A stretch of 64,000 nt of DNA. Source: TWA4 sp051879195 (GTDB taxonomy: Bacteria; Bacillota; Clostridia; Lachnospirales; Lachnospiraceae). The notes beneath the pieces were generated by a model. The model did no database searches and had not been told where the DNA came from. It was given only the letters and a program-made list of their open reading frames with translations. The position numbers and the translations under genes were made by a program. Below, one piece after another: positions 1 to 8,426 of this stretch; the first letter of the stretch is position 1; each line of letters opens with the position of its first letter. Location of the stretch: the NCBI GenBank assembly GCA_051879195.1, contig JBJELO010000275.1, positions 13,306 to 77,305 on the forward strand. Reading direction: 5' to 3'.

Positions 1-309
1 TCTTGCCGGATGCGACCGTCCAAAACCAGTAAAGGAAAGGGGTGATGCTTTTCCCGCCGCAGGAATTTCTCAATGGCAAACAGAGCAATTCCATACAAAA
101 TGATGCCCGGGAACGCCAGACCCATAGCCATCGTATTCCGCCACGCAGGGATTTCGGCAACGCCTTCCGTCAGCCAATAGACGGAGCCGGAACAGGCTGT
201 GTCACCATAGATCATGAGCCAGTCTCCGGCACCGAAGCACACAGCCCAGCATTCCACAGATCAGTGCAGTGGTCATATTCTTTCTTTCAAACTCATGCTC
301 TTTGTTCAT
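1..309 (-). pseudogene. DUF6796-like membrane protein, frameshifted, cut by window edge
   Basis: Translation from the ATG at 309 (preceded by AGAAGG) gives MNKEHEFERKNMTTALICGM and then runs out of frame; one frame over it continues with AVCFGAGDWLMIYGD and YWLTEGVAEIPAWRN, followed by a hydrophobic stretch. That second part resembles DUF6796-type membrane proteins, as I remember the family. The frames switch near 240-250, consistent with one lost base. The 3' end lies outside the window. It is the most distal visible member of the leftward operon that starts near 8.85 kb. Function unknown. Confidence 0.6.
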
Positions 310-315
310 TCCAAT

Positions 316-738
316 TCAATCCTTCTGATTGGAAAGCTTCCGGTTTGCCTTTTCCAGAAAGCGGTCATTGCTGATAATGAACCGCTCGTGAACACCCTCC
401 CCGATGCAGTCCACAGCATCAAAGGCCCTTACTTTAAATACGAGGCGCTTTCTGTCGATTTCAGTCAGCGTTGTTTCAATAGAGATCTCCATACCCACAG
501 GGGTCGCAGCCATATGTTTTACCTGCATCAGCGTCCCTACTGTACCCTGACCATCCTCCAGATACGGTTTTACACTTTGGTATGCCGTATTCTCCATCAA
601 GGCGATCATTTGGGGAGTCGCAAGAACGGGAAGCTCACCGCTGCCCAGAGACTGTGCCGTCATTTTTTCTGTTACGGTAATCGTCTGTTTTCCTGTAATT
701 CCGATTTTCAACTGATTGCCGCTTTCATTTATAATCAT
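316..738 (-). CDS. FlK-like hotdog-fold thioesterase
   Basis: A 140-residue hotdog protein of the fluoroacetyl-CoA thioesterase (FlK)-like family. Family hallmarks are visible: LATPQMIALME, carrying the Thr and Glu that match FlK catalytic positions, then GQGTVGT and VKHMAATPVGM with the catalytic His. In FlK these residues hydrolyse an acyl-CoA thioester; here the acyl group is unknown and fluoroacetate specificity should not be assumed. The start is the ATG at 738, with GGAG nine bases upstream; the TTG five codons earlier lies inside that ribosome site. It is intact and sits between a methyltransferase and the broken DUF6796-like gene, so it may release or proofread a thioester made by the operon. 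Confidence 0.8.
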   Translation of the reverse strand: MIINESGNQLKIGITGKQTITVTEKMTAQSLGSGELPVLATPQMIALMENTAYQSVKPYLEDGQGTVGTLMQVKHMAATPVGMEISIETTLTEIDRKRLVFKVRAFDAVDCIGEGVHERFIISNDRFLEKANRKLSNQKD

Positions 739-793
739 TTTGATTTTCTCCAAAGTAATATTTTTTGCATCTGGCCATGCAGGCGGTTTTCTC

Positions 794-1585
794 CTACTTT
801 CTGCCTACCAGCAGAGTGGAGCCCCGGAGCATCAGACGTTTTGCCTCTTTCCGGGACATAAACATGTCGTCAGTTGTGTCGATTAGTTCCACCTTCTCGT
901 AACCCTGTGCTTTGAGCTGACGGATGAATTCGTCCATGTCGCCGTACCGCCCCGGGGACATCAGATCATGGATGGCGAAAACGCCGCCCTTTTTCAGCAC
1001 ACGCAGGGTTTCCAGCAGCAGCTTCTGCTTGTCCGCTCCTGTGATGTTGTGATACACATAGTTGCTGGTCACCGCGTCAAAGCTCTCATCCGGAAAATCC
1101 AGCCTTGTGGCGTCTCCACGCCGGAACTCCGTGTTGTTCACGCCTTCCGCCACAGCATTCTTCTCACACAGAGGAAGACTGAAAGAGGCGTAGTCCTTGC
1201 CCCAGCGGTCAACGCCCATCATTGTTCCCTGAGGATTCCGCTTTGCGCAGGCAATGGTCAGCGCACCGCTGCCGCAGCCAACATCCAGTCCTCTGCCGCC
1301 TTCTGGCAGGGTGACGTATGCAGCCGTTCCCTCCACGATCTGGCGGGACAGCTTCCGTTCCCCCTCATAGGAAAAAGTCTTGTAGGCATGGATACACCAT
1401 TCGGCATACTTGCCGCAGACCAGGCAAGCAACGGCAAACACAATCCCCAGGGCAATCCGCACACCGCCATGTACGCCCAGCCCGCACACGCCGAAGATCA
1501 GAAAGCAGGCAAGCGTGAGCGCAGTCGCGGCAGCCATTGTATAGAGCAGCCCCTTGGGAATCCAGTTTTTATAATCCGGTTTCAT
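794..1585 (-). CDS. Membrane-anchored class I SAM methyltransferase
   Basis: This 263-residue protein opens with two hydrophobic segments (about residues 12-33 and 41-60) and then a Rossmann-fold methyltransferase. SAM motif I is LDVGCGSGALTIA near residue 100, with the acidic strand-2 end at GVDRWG and motif IV near FDAVTSNYVYHN. The domain should face the cytoplasm, held at the membrane, which suggests a hydrophobic substrate (inference). Its ATG overlaps the stop of the preceding methyltransferase by four bases (ATGA), with AAAGGAG upstream, so the two are translationally coupled. Substrate unknown; no lesion seen. Confidence 0.82.
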   Translation of the reverse strand: MKPDYKNWIPKGLLYTMAAATALTLACFLIFGVCGLGVHGGVRIALGIVFAVACLVCGKYAEWCIHAYKTFSYEGERKLSRQIVEGTAAYVTLPEGGRGLDVGCGSGALTIACAKRNPQGTMMGVDRWGKDYASFSLPLCEKNAVAEGVNNTEFRRGDATRLDFPDESFDAVTSNYVYHNITGADKQKLLLETLRVLKKGGVFAIHDLMSPGRYGDMDEFIRQLKAQGYEKVELIDTTDDMFMSRKEAKRLMLRGSTLLVGRK

Positions 1586-2274
1586 ATCAAATTCTCCTTT
1601 CGACAGGTAAAGCAGGCCATGGATTCCACAGTTTCCAGTTCCACCTGTTCGTATAATTTTTCCAGCCGCTTTTTCAGACTGTCCGCTGTCTCATAGGGCG
1701 GTGTAAAGAAACCTTTGGGCGTATAGACATGCTCGATGAACCAGTCCGTGCGCCGGTTTTCCCCTTGGATGTAGAAGCAGCCGCAGAAAACGCCGCCGGG
1801 CCGCAAAACCCGGAAGGTCTCCCGGTAGGCCGCGTCTTTATCGGGGAACGCGTGGAAGCCATTGAGGGACAGTACCAAGTCGAAGCTGCCATCGGCAAAA
1901 GGCAGCTTACCCACATCTCCCTGCTGAAACCGCACATTTCTCAGGCCAAGCTTTCCAGTTCTGCACTGCGCCTGAGCCATCATATCCGGGGAGTAATCCA
2001 GACAGGTGACATTTGCATCGGGCAATGTTTTGTAAACCGGCATGGTCAGCACCCCGGTGCCCACCGGCACCTCCAGCAGCTTTCCGGAGAAATCCTCCGG
2101 GATGCCGGACAGCGCCCTCTCCAGATACCGGGTATTTGTCTCCCGGTTCATGTTCCATACCAGCTTACAGACTGTCATGCCCGGCAGGGTGGAGCATGTG
2201 ATCATTCCGTCATAAAAGGTGGCTTCCTTGCCTAAGGAACGATAGGCGTTTTGTATTTCATCGTGTCTGTTCAT
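1582..2274 (-). CDS. Class I SAM-dependent methyltransferase
   Basis: A 230-residue soluble methyltransferase (Methyltransf_11/25 type). Motif I is LLEVPVGTGVLTMP, where the usual GxGxG reads PVGTG; motif II follows at CLDYSPDMM, then a GDVGKLPFADGSFDLV block and RVLRPGGVF, all typical of small-molecule methyltransferases. A good AAGGAGG site precedes the ATG. It overlaps the membrane-anchored methyltransferase downstream by four bases and lies 13 bases after the 164-residue membrane protein. Substrate unknown. Confidence 0.82.
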   Translation of the reverse strand: MNRHDEIQNAYRSLGKEATFYDGMITCSTLPGMTVCKLVWNMNRETNTRYLERALSGIPEDFSGKLLEVPVGTGVLTMPVYKTLPDANVTCLDYSPDMMAQAQCRTGKLGLRNVRFQQGDVGKLPFADGSFDLVLSLNGFHAFPDKDAAYRETFRVLRPGGVFCGCFYIQGENRRTDWFIEHVYTPKGFFTPPYETADSLKKRLEKLYEQVELETVESMACFTCRKENLI

Positions 2275-2287
2275 TTTGGCCTCCTTC

Positions 2288-2782
2288 TTAAAGACGGGCG
2301 AGTGCTTCCGTCAAGCCGCCTGCCACCAAGGCGATAGGCAGGCCAATGACCTGACCTCTTAGACTGGCTCTGATATGGAACCAATAGTCCTGATACGCTT
2401 TCATATCCTCCGTGCCGGGGATGCGGACCCGTTTGTCATGGCATATCCAAAGGCAGTCAATGACAAAGGCATCATACCAGTTCACCACTGTCCAGATGAG
2501 ATAGCTGATTCCAAAACCAGCGGCAAAGCTACGCGCTCCGTTGACGAAATAGACAACGGCGGCAAAGATAGCAGCAAACAGAAGAGCCGCAGCCAACTTT
2601 TTCATAGCAACACCTTTGGACCCCGCCATCTGTTGTTCCCTGATCAGTCCCATCTCCCGTGCCCTCTGCTGAATCGCTGGCGGCCAATTATGTACTCCGG
2701 CTAGCGGGTCTTTTAAACTCACCGCGGCAACGACAACAGTAAACAACAGACACAATGCCACACATTCGATCAAAATAGTCAT
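2288..2782 (-). CDS. 164-residue membrane protein, paralog of the one at 6578-7072
   Basis: I place the start at the ATG at 2782 (MTILIECVALCL). The frame is open further upstream, but this start gives 164 residues, exactly the length of the paralog at 6578-7072. About four hydrophobic segments are visible: N-terminal, two central, and a final LPIALVAGGLTEAL. The pair share a central NW/NF-x-D segment, a basic KR followed by an I/K-PGTED or VKGTED motif, and the closing hydrophobic helix. No family recognised; probably an inner-membrane partner of a soluble enzyme in the operon (inference). Confidence 0.7.
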   Translation of the reverse strand: MTILIECVALCLLFTVVVAAVSLKDPLAGVHNWPPAIQQRAREMGLIREQQMAGSKGVAMKKLAAALLFAAIFAAVVYFVNGARSFAAGFGISYLIWTVVNWYDAFVIDCLWICHDKRVRIPGTEDMKAYQDYWFHIRASLRGQVIGLPIALVAGGLTEALARL

Positions 2783-2889
2783 ACATATTACCATACCTTT
2801 CCGCTGCGCTACAAGGCACAAAACAGCATGAAACTGAATTGCCACTAACGCAGCTATAGAATATTTGTTAGAATATCCATGGCTTTCCC

Positions 2890-3380
2890 TCACTCCAAAT
2901 ATTTCGCAGCCGTTTTCTCTACCTGCTTCCAGGTTTCATAAGGTGCCCCGACTTCCTCAAAAAACGCCTTCATATCCCGGTTCAGCGCGCTCATCTCGTC
3001 CACAGCGTTCATGGCGTGATCGCTGGCGCAGATCTTGCCTAGGGGCGTGGCGCACATTAGCGCGCCCGGATGTTATTGCCCACAAAGACGATATTTTTGG
3101 TGCCGTTGGCCCGGAGTGAATCGAGAATACTGTCCAGCTGCGTACAGCGCATGATCACAAAGATCACATCATAGGTATCCTCCGGCTTCAGTTCCGTTAT
3201 GACCGGGATACGGCTGACTGTGGTTTTGAAGCTGAATTGATTCTTCACGACCAGTCCGTTTTGCCCAATTGTTTCCGCCCATTTTCCCCTGGCCAGCAGG
3301 GTCACGTTTTTCTTTGCGCGGAAGAGGTTGTTTGCCAGATTTCCGCCCAGCACTCCCGCGCCATACACTAAAATTCGCAT
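2890..3380 (-). pseudogene. Ketopantoate reductase-like protein with internal deletion
   Basis: The N-terminal about 100 residues are a good ketopantoate reductase-type Rossmann domain: MRILVYGAGVLGGNLA (GxGxxG), LLARG, and FVIMRCTQLDSIL up to FVGNN. The frame then ends at IRAR. One frame over, from about 3065 to the TGA at 2890, lies a family-like C-terminus (KICASDHAMNAVDEM and FFEEVGAPYETW). The middle, well over 100 residues in intact homologs, is missing and the halves are out of frame, so this is an internal deletion remnant. The start has GGGAGG upstream. Intact relatives in such clusters may reduce a 2-keto or aldehyde intermediate rather than ketopantoate. Confidence 0.8.
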
Positions 3381-3383
3381 ACT

Positions 3384-4049
3384 CTACCTCCCCGAATGAT
3401 CGGCAGCCGTGTCCCGATCTCCCACATACCAATAGTCGCAGGTCTCATATCCTTGGGCTACTGTATGATGTCGGATCAGCCGTGCATGGAGGGCGGCGGC
3501 TGATTGGATATCCGAGCGGCACAAGCAAGGCATAATTTCCAGATAGCCATGACTTTTTGCAAAGTCCGCCAGAGGGCAGCCTATCAGTGTCATTGCCAGT
3601 CCGTGGTCGTAACCTTCCGGGTTAATCTGAATCCCCCAGGTATTGTTCCAGTCCTTACCCTTATGGGCATTATTTTTGTCAGCCACTTTCCGGGCCATGG
3701 AATAAACAAGACTCCGGAACCACGGCCTATCCAGCTTGTTCATGTCTATCCATCGCCCGATTTTACGATATTTTGCAACCATGATCTGGTCTATCATTTC
3801 CTCTATGATTTCCCCCGACAATGTGCGTCCGGATGCTTCATACAGGGCAAAAAACGGCAGTGCCATATCCATGTTTTTACTCATAGGATTCTTTCTTCCA
3901 CCAATGGAAGGTGTTTCGGCCAGGAATCGGTCATAGATAGGTTTCATATCCCGGATCATTTTCTCTGACAGATCTGCACCGTAATGCCGGGCCAGTATCG
4001 GGCGAATCTCACGGATCAACTTATCATATTGCTTCTGATTTCGTTCCAT
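3384..4049 (-). CDS. L-2-amino-thiazoline-4-carboxylic acid hydrolase family protein
   Basis: A 221-residue protein of the ATC hydrolase family (the Pseudomonas member opens L-ATC on the route to cysteine). Recognisable features are the N-terminal helical part with ETPSIGGRKNPM, the central WNNTWGIQI segment, LIGCPLADFAKSHGYLEIMP with the conserved Cys, and the C-terminal CDYWYVGD. The ATG at 4049 is chosen because AAAGGAG lies upstream; the frame runs 11 codons further without a site. It is intact, while its paralog at 4839-5597 carries a stop. Whether the substrate is ATC is unknown; the context of methyltransferases and hydrolases suggests another small molecule. Confidence 0.78.
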   Translation of the reverse strand: MERNQKQYDKLIREIRPILARHYGADLSEKMIRDMKPIYDRFLAETPSIGGRKNPMSKNMDMALPFFALYEASGRTLSGEIIEEMIDQIMVAKYRKIGRWIDMNKLDRPWFRSLVYSMARKVADKNNAHKGKDWNNTWGIQINPEGYDHGLAMTLIGCPLADFAKSHGYLEIMPCLCRSDIQSAAALHARLIRHHTVAQGYETCDYWYVGDRDTAADHSGR

Positions 4050-4057
4050 TGCAAGCA

Positions 4058-4842
4058 CTACTCCTTTGTGACTGCACAGCACTCAGTAACCTCCTGAACC
4101 CATCTCTCCGGATAACAGACCAGCAGTTCCTCGTGCTGCAGATTATGGCGGCGGATATCCGGGCCCTTGAAATGCCGCTCATAGCGTTCCAGATACTGCG
4201 GTCCCATTTTGACGGCATAGAAGATATGCACCGTCGTGCCGGGAACAGAAATGCTGTCCTCCAGCGGTGTGACCAGGTCTGAATAAAACTGATTTTGAAT
4301 GCTCCGCTTTGTCACGAAGGACATCCATGTGTTTCCTACGCCGAACATGGAGAGCATTTTGTCATAATAGGCCCGTCCTCCGGCGGCTTCTTTTGCAGAC
4401 GGTTTTTCATAAAGCCGGGAAGCTTTCCTTTCTGAAATATCCCATAAAGCATTTCCGCGACTATGCGGGACTGGAGCTTTGCGGACAGGCCCCCGCCCTG
4501 ATCCAGATCGGAACTGCCCAGAATACCGTGGTCGATACGGATGTTTCCCCGCTGAATCAGCAGCCCAACAAAAGAACCGCCCAAAGAACAGCCATAGGCA
4601 GCGCAAATGTGTCCGCCGAACTGCTCCTGTATGTACGCTTCGATCTTTTCTGTTTCGGTCAGCATATCCGGAAACTCAGTGCTTTCGGTCTCATCAAAGC
4701 CATCATAGGAGACGCAGACCACATGGAAATATGGTTCCAAAAGAGGAATGACCTCTCCGAAATTCTCCTTCCAGTGGCAGCAGGTTCCGGGCAGCAGGAG
4801 AAGGACCGGCTTTTCTGTTTCGCCAAAGCAATAGAATTTCAT
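4058..4842 (-). pseudogene. Alpha/beta hydrolase, single frameshift
   Basis: Frame 1 from the ATG at 4842 (GGAG site) gives an alpha/beta hydrolase start: MKFYCFGETEKPVLLLLPGT, VVCVSYDGFDE, and the nucleophile elbow AYGCSLGGSFVG (G-x-S-x-G like) near residue 85. It stays family-like to about KKPPEDG. The continuation RAYYDKMLSMFGVGNTW through GTTVHIFYAVKMG to HEELLVCYPERW lies one frame over and ends at 4058. The frames switch at about 4370-4380. Each half is well conserved, so the lesion appears recent. The start overlaps the upstream stop as ATGA. Confidence 0.82.
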
Positions 4843-5597
4843 AGACTATCTCCTCTATCAAATGCATTCACAAGGAAACCCTTTTCATCCCTTCTAACCG
4901 GAGATTTCTTTGCAATCTCCGAGTGGTCTCCCACAAAATGATAATCACAGATCCCGTATCCCATGCCCACTGTCTTCGGACGGATCAGATGAATCCCGAA
5001 TTCCGGCATATTCTCGTAATCCGGATTGCACATTGCAGGCATCAAATCCATATATCCATGCTTCCTGGCAAAATCCGCAATCGGGCAGCCTACCAGAACC
5101 ATCTGAAGCCCTTCCTTTGGTTTGTCGGGATTGATTTTTACCCGCCACGCATTGTTCCATTTGCCGGCATCCACCATATGATTCATTGGTGCGAAAACGA
5201 TCCGAAGCAGTCCGCCAACCACTTTCAGCAGCGGCCTGTTGTTTGCTGTGAAGAACTCCGGGTTTCGTTTTTTCCCGGACGTATCTCCATTGAATACCAG
5301 CGCTACCGTCTGCGTAAATTCCTCCACCGTTTCTTTTTGACCCTCCGGCATGGCTTCCCAATAGGCAAATCAGGCAATGGAGTCATACAGAGAATGAGCC
5401 ATGAAATTTCTGCTTCCGCCGGTATAAGGCAGTTCCCGTACAAAGCTTTCATAAATCCGTTTTGTGTTCTCCCACAGCTCCTCGGCCCTGGCTTTCCCAA
5501 ACCGCTGCTGCAGGCGCCGCGTTAAGGCCTGCTTTGTGGACGGCAGATATTCCACATGCTTTTTGTAATCTATGTTCAGATGTTCTCTGTTTCCCAT
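4839..5597 (-). pseudogene. ATC hydrolase-like protein interrupted by one in-frame TGA
   Basis: Second ATC hydrolase-family gene. The N-terminal 75 codons (start 5597, MGNREHLNIDYKK, ELPYTGGSRNFMAHSLYD) end at a TGA at 5372-5370. The same frame continues at once with FAYWEAMPEGQKETV and holds the rest of the family: WNNAWRVKINP, VGCPIADFARKHGYMDLMP, and GICDYHFVGD. Aligned with the paralog at 3384-4049, the TGA falls at its Phe in MALPFFALYEA. A single nonsense change explains it. Recoding as selenocysteine is a remote alternative: I saw no clear hairpin just after the TGA and know of no selenoprotein in this family. It overlaps its neighbours at both ends. Confidence 0.82.
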
Positions 5598-6487
5598 TCC
5601 TGCTCTATTCCTCCCTCATTAAAAGGCGACTTCCTTTTTTCTAACGCTGTCTCTGCAAAATCAATGCGCACAATCCGCATCTTCATCAAGCCATCCCCCA
5701 GCCGGGAGAGCAGCCGGAAAAAACCGCTGACCGCCGGGTCTTTCAGATCATGATAGCCCAGCATATAACCCCGGGCGGAAATGGCTGTGTTTGGCATCCA
5801 TGCTTTCAGATCCCGGTCCAAATCCTCTACGCAAAAATAGGCATTTACATCGGTGATCCCGGCGGATTTTACCCAGGTTTTCAGCATAAGCCGCACCGCT
5901 TTCTTTCCGGCAGTATCAAACACCAGCCGCCCACCAGTAAAATGCTTTGCCATTTTGGAAAATAATGATTTTACCTGTTCGGTTTGGAAATAGTAGAATA
6001 CCCCGGCGGCGAAGAACACCGCCCCGCCGCTGGAATCGATTTCGTCAAACCAGCTTGTATCATTCAAATCCACGGCCAGATTCCGAATACGCTCGTTGCC
6101 TGGCAAAAGCCGCTCCCGAAGGGCGATCACATCCGGGAAATCCAGATTATAGATTTTGCACCGGCCGTTGTCACAGTTTTCTCCGGTTAAATCCAGACCG
6201 CAGCCAAGGTTGACCACGGCGGCCTCCGGGTGGGTCTTCAGGTAGTCCCGCACCTCCCAAGCCAGATCAACCTGCCGCATGGCAGTTTCCAATGCGCCAA
6301 AGCGGTACATCATCCCTTTGGATTTGTGTTCCAGCCCTCCAAAATCATAGTCCAGCCGCGCCATCAGTTCCGCTGCTCTTTCATCCCTGAATAGGTTGGG
6401 GTATACCTTTGTACAGAGCACCCGGGCATAAAGGGGGATGACCAGCGTCTCCTGCACGGTATTGCATTCAATATGTATCTTTTCCAT
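5576..6487 (-). CDS. Leucine carboxyl methyltransferase-like SAM methyltransferase
   Basis: A 303-residue methyltransferase of the LCM/PPM1/TcmP type. The markers are IPLYARVLCTK near the N-terminus, DYDFGGLEHKSKG, motif I VVNLGCGLDL near residue 100, YNLDFPDVIALRERLLP and the AGVFYYFQTEQV block. This family O-methylates carboxylates in natural-product or protein substrates; the bacterial TcmP type acts in polyketide pathways. The start at 6487 has AAGGAGGG upstream; the frame is open ten more codons without a site. It overlaps the broken ATC hydrolase by 22 bases. Intact. It hints that the operon product has a carboxyl group to esterify (inference). Confidence 0.8.
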   Translation of the reverse strand: MEKIHIECNTVQETLVIPLYARVLCTKVYPNLFRDERAAELMARLDYDFGGLEHKSKGMMYRFGALETAMRQVDLAWEVRDYLKTHPEAAVVNLGCGLDLTGENCDNGRCKIYNLDFPDVIALRERLLPGNERIRNLAVDLNDTSWFDEIDSSGGAVFFAAGVFYYFQTEQVKSLFSKMAKHFTGGRLVFDTAGKKAVRLMLKTWVKSAGITDVNAYFCVEDLDRDLKAWMPNTAISARGYMLGYHDLKDPAVSGFFRLLSRLGDGLMKMRIVRIDFAETALEKRKSPFNEGGIEQEWETENI

Positions 6488-6577
6488 GTTTACCCTCCTT
6501 GCTGCTGGATCACGCATCTAAAAGATGCCCATCCCAATTTCTTCTGCAATGACCAGAAAACAGCATTCTTTTTCCTT

Positions 6578-7072
6578 TTATGGCAGCAGCAGACCAACAC
6601 CCGCACAGAGCAGCGCAATCACAGCACAGGCAATCGGCCCTTTGACCCAATGATCCCAAATGCCAAACTTCTTCATCCACGGTCCAGTTTTCCAGAGTTC
6701 GTTATCCTCAGTCCCTTTCACCATCAGCCGCTTTGTGTAGGTCGCCCGCAGCCACCAGTCCAAAAAGAAAAAATCACCGAAATTCCAAAATAGATTCACA
6801 ATCCACGCATTCAGAAATAGATTTCCAAAGCCCCTTATCCCGGCATTCCATGCACTGAAAATGATATAGGCCAGCAAAATGGGATACAGGATAAACTCCA
6901 TCAGACGAATAGGTTTTAATTCTTTCTTGTTCAGTTCTTTCTGTGGTGTGTTGATGCCCTTGGGCAGCATGACCGAAAAGCCCTTGGGTTCCAGCAACCA
7001 GACAAAAGCCACCACGCCGTTGAAGGCAATGCAAACAATCATTCCATCCAAAATCGTCCGAAGCCAGTTCAT
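6578..7072 (-). CDS. 164-residue membrane protein, paralog of the one at 2288-2782
   Basis: The ATG at 7072 has GGGAGG upstream. Hydrophobic segments lie at about residues 10-27, 56-75, 84-104 and 143-163. A charged loop with YTKRLMVKGTED matches the KRVRIPGTED region of the other 164-residue protein, and both end with a C-terminal helix. The identical length and shared landmarks make paralogy convincing, although overall identity is low. Unlike its partner it has a Trp/Phe-rich core (FWNFGDFFFLDWWL). Function unknown; it lies between the metallo-hydrolase and the LCM-type methyltransferase. Confidence 0.72.
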   Translation of the reverse strand: MNWLRTILDGMIVCIAFNGVVAFVWLLEPKGFSVMLPKGINTPQKELNKKELKPIRLMEFILYPILLAYIIFSAWNAGIRGFGNLFLNAWIVNLFWNFGDFFFLDWWLRATYTKRLMVKGTEDNELWKTGPWMKKFGIWDHWVKGPIACAVIALLCAGVGLLLP

Positions 7073-7088
7073 GCTTTTCCTCCCTCGT

Positions 7089-7952
7089 CTATCTTCCTAC
7101 GCCCAGCAGCCGCTGCGTTTTCGCTTGTTCCTCCGTGTCATCAGATTCGTCGTAGGCGTCGTAAGGCGCAGTGGGGTCAGGCACACGTTTTTTGAACGGG
7201 GAGCAGAGCTTGTCTTTGTGGGCAAAGGCGAAGTCGAAATCCTGCGTCCAGCCGGAGTGGCCGGTCAGAATCATGGGGCGCAAATCCCGTTCCCGCAGGT
7301 TTCGCTCCAGCCGAGCCAGAGACTGCACTGCCAGTTTGTTGTCCTCCGCCAGAGAGCTGATGAAGCTGTACCCGCCGTCCGCGCCAAACCAAATGGTATC
7401 TCCGGTAAAGAGATAGCGGTCGTCAATCAGGTACACCAGATGTCCCCAGGTGTGTCCCGGTACCAGAAAGCTTTCGATCCTGATCTCGTCAATGCATATA
7501 ATCTGCCCGTCCTGCAGCAGTACTTTTTCATTGGGGATCGTTACCCGCGGCAGCTTGTAAAGGTGATAGATGACCTTCCGGCGCGTTTCGCCAGTGAGAT
7601 ATCTGTTTTCCGTCTCGCCTATGTACAGGGTGGCCTCCCGGAACAGACCGGGACTGTCCGCTTCCACCGCACCCACATGGTCAGTGTCCTGATGGGTGAT
7701 AAGAATGTGGCGGATACTCTTGGGGTCGATTCCCAACCAGCCCATCTTTTCTTCCAACCGGTCATAGTTATAGCCGGCATCGATCATGATGGTGGTATCG
7801 CCTTTGCGGTAAAAGAAGATGTTCGCCACCCATTCCCGCACACAGGCCACATGGTCATCCACCCAACCGGTATTCAGGGGCTTGAAGATCTCTTTTCCCC
7901 GGTAGAGCTTGCTCATTTCTTTTTTTTGAAATTCTGTTGCTTTCTTCGACAT
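7089..7952 (-). CDS. Metallo-beta-lactamase-fold hydrolase
   Basis: A 287-residue MBL-fold enzyme. Metal-binding motifs are present in order: HQDTDHVG (HxxxDH, usual first site HxHxDH with the first two positions altered), LVPGHTWGHLVY, FTGDTIWFG with the bridging Asp, and ILTGHSGW with the last His. The family hydrolyses thioesters, lactones, phosphodiesters or glutathione conjugates. The start at 7952 has GAGG upstream and follows the truncated methyltransferase by nine bases. Intact, with no signal peptide, so cytoplasmic. Substrate unknown. Confidence 0.82.
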   Translation of the reverse strand: MSKKATEFQKKEMSKLYRGKEIFKPLNTGWVDDHVACVREWVANIFFYRKGDTTIMIDAGYNYDRLEEKMGWLGIDPKSIRHILITHQDTDHVGAVEADSPGLFREATLYIGETENRYLTGETRRKVIYHLYKLPRVTIPNEKVLLQDGQIICIDEIRIESFLVPGHTWGHLVYLIDDRYLFTGDTIWFGADGGYSFISSLAEDNKLAVQSLARLERNLRERDLRPMILTGHSGWTQDFDFAFAHKDKLCSPFKKRVPDPTAPYDAYDESDDTEEQAKTQRLLGVGR

Positions 7953-7961
7953 GGTGCTTCC

Positions 7962-8426
7962 TCATTTCTGCCCTGTCACGCAGAGCCAGCCTTTTTGATT
8001 TTTGTGCATCTGAATATCGTGAAATCCGGCCTGCTCCAAAGCAGCTCGCAGCTCAACATCGTTATAGATCGTCATACCCGCAATGATCTCCGTCCACTTG
8101 TTGTCCTTCGCGACCTCGCCGTTGGCCTCATTGCAGATGAGAAAGGTTCCACCAGGCTTCAACACCCGCCATACCTCCCGAAAGCAGTGCTGTAAATCCG
8201 GCCAGAAGTAGACGGTTTCAAAGGCAGTAGCCGCGTCGAACTGTGCCTCGGAAAAGGGCAGCTCCGCAATACTGCCCTCAAAAACCCGGCAGTGCCCTTC
8301 TTCGATGGCTTTGGCATTGAGTTTCCGGGATTTCTCCACGCTCACCGGCGAGTAGTCAATGCCCGTTACATATCCCTGCGGATGCTTGTTCAGCAGTTTC
8401 CGGAGATTCGCCCCGCCTCCGCAGCC
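7962..8426 (-). pseudogene. Class I methyltransferase lacking its N-terminus
   Basis: From about 8426 the sequence reads GCGGGANLRKLLNKHPQ, GIDYSPVSVEKSR, FEGSIAELPFSEAQFDAATAFETVYFW and RVLKPGGTFLICNEANGE, a clear methyltransferase from SAM motif I to the C-terminus. Everything before motif I is missing. Immediately upstream the DNA belongs to another gene, the hydrolase tail at 8427-8697, in a different frame. An internal ATG at 8345 could start a piece without the SAM-binding motif, which would be inactive. This is one side of a deletion scar. Confidence 0.75.

Noticed and set aside
5370..5372. Selenocysteine codon in the ATC hydrolase
   Set aside because: No clear recoding hairpin directly downstream and the family has no known selenoprotein; treated as nonsense.
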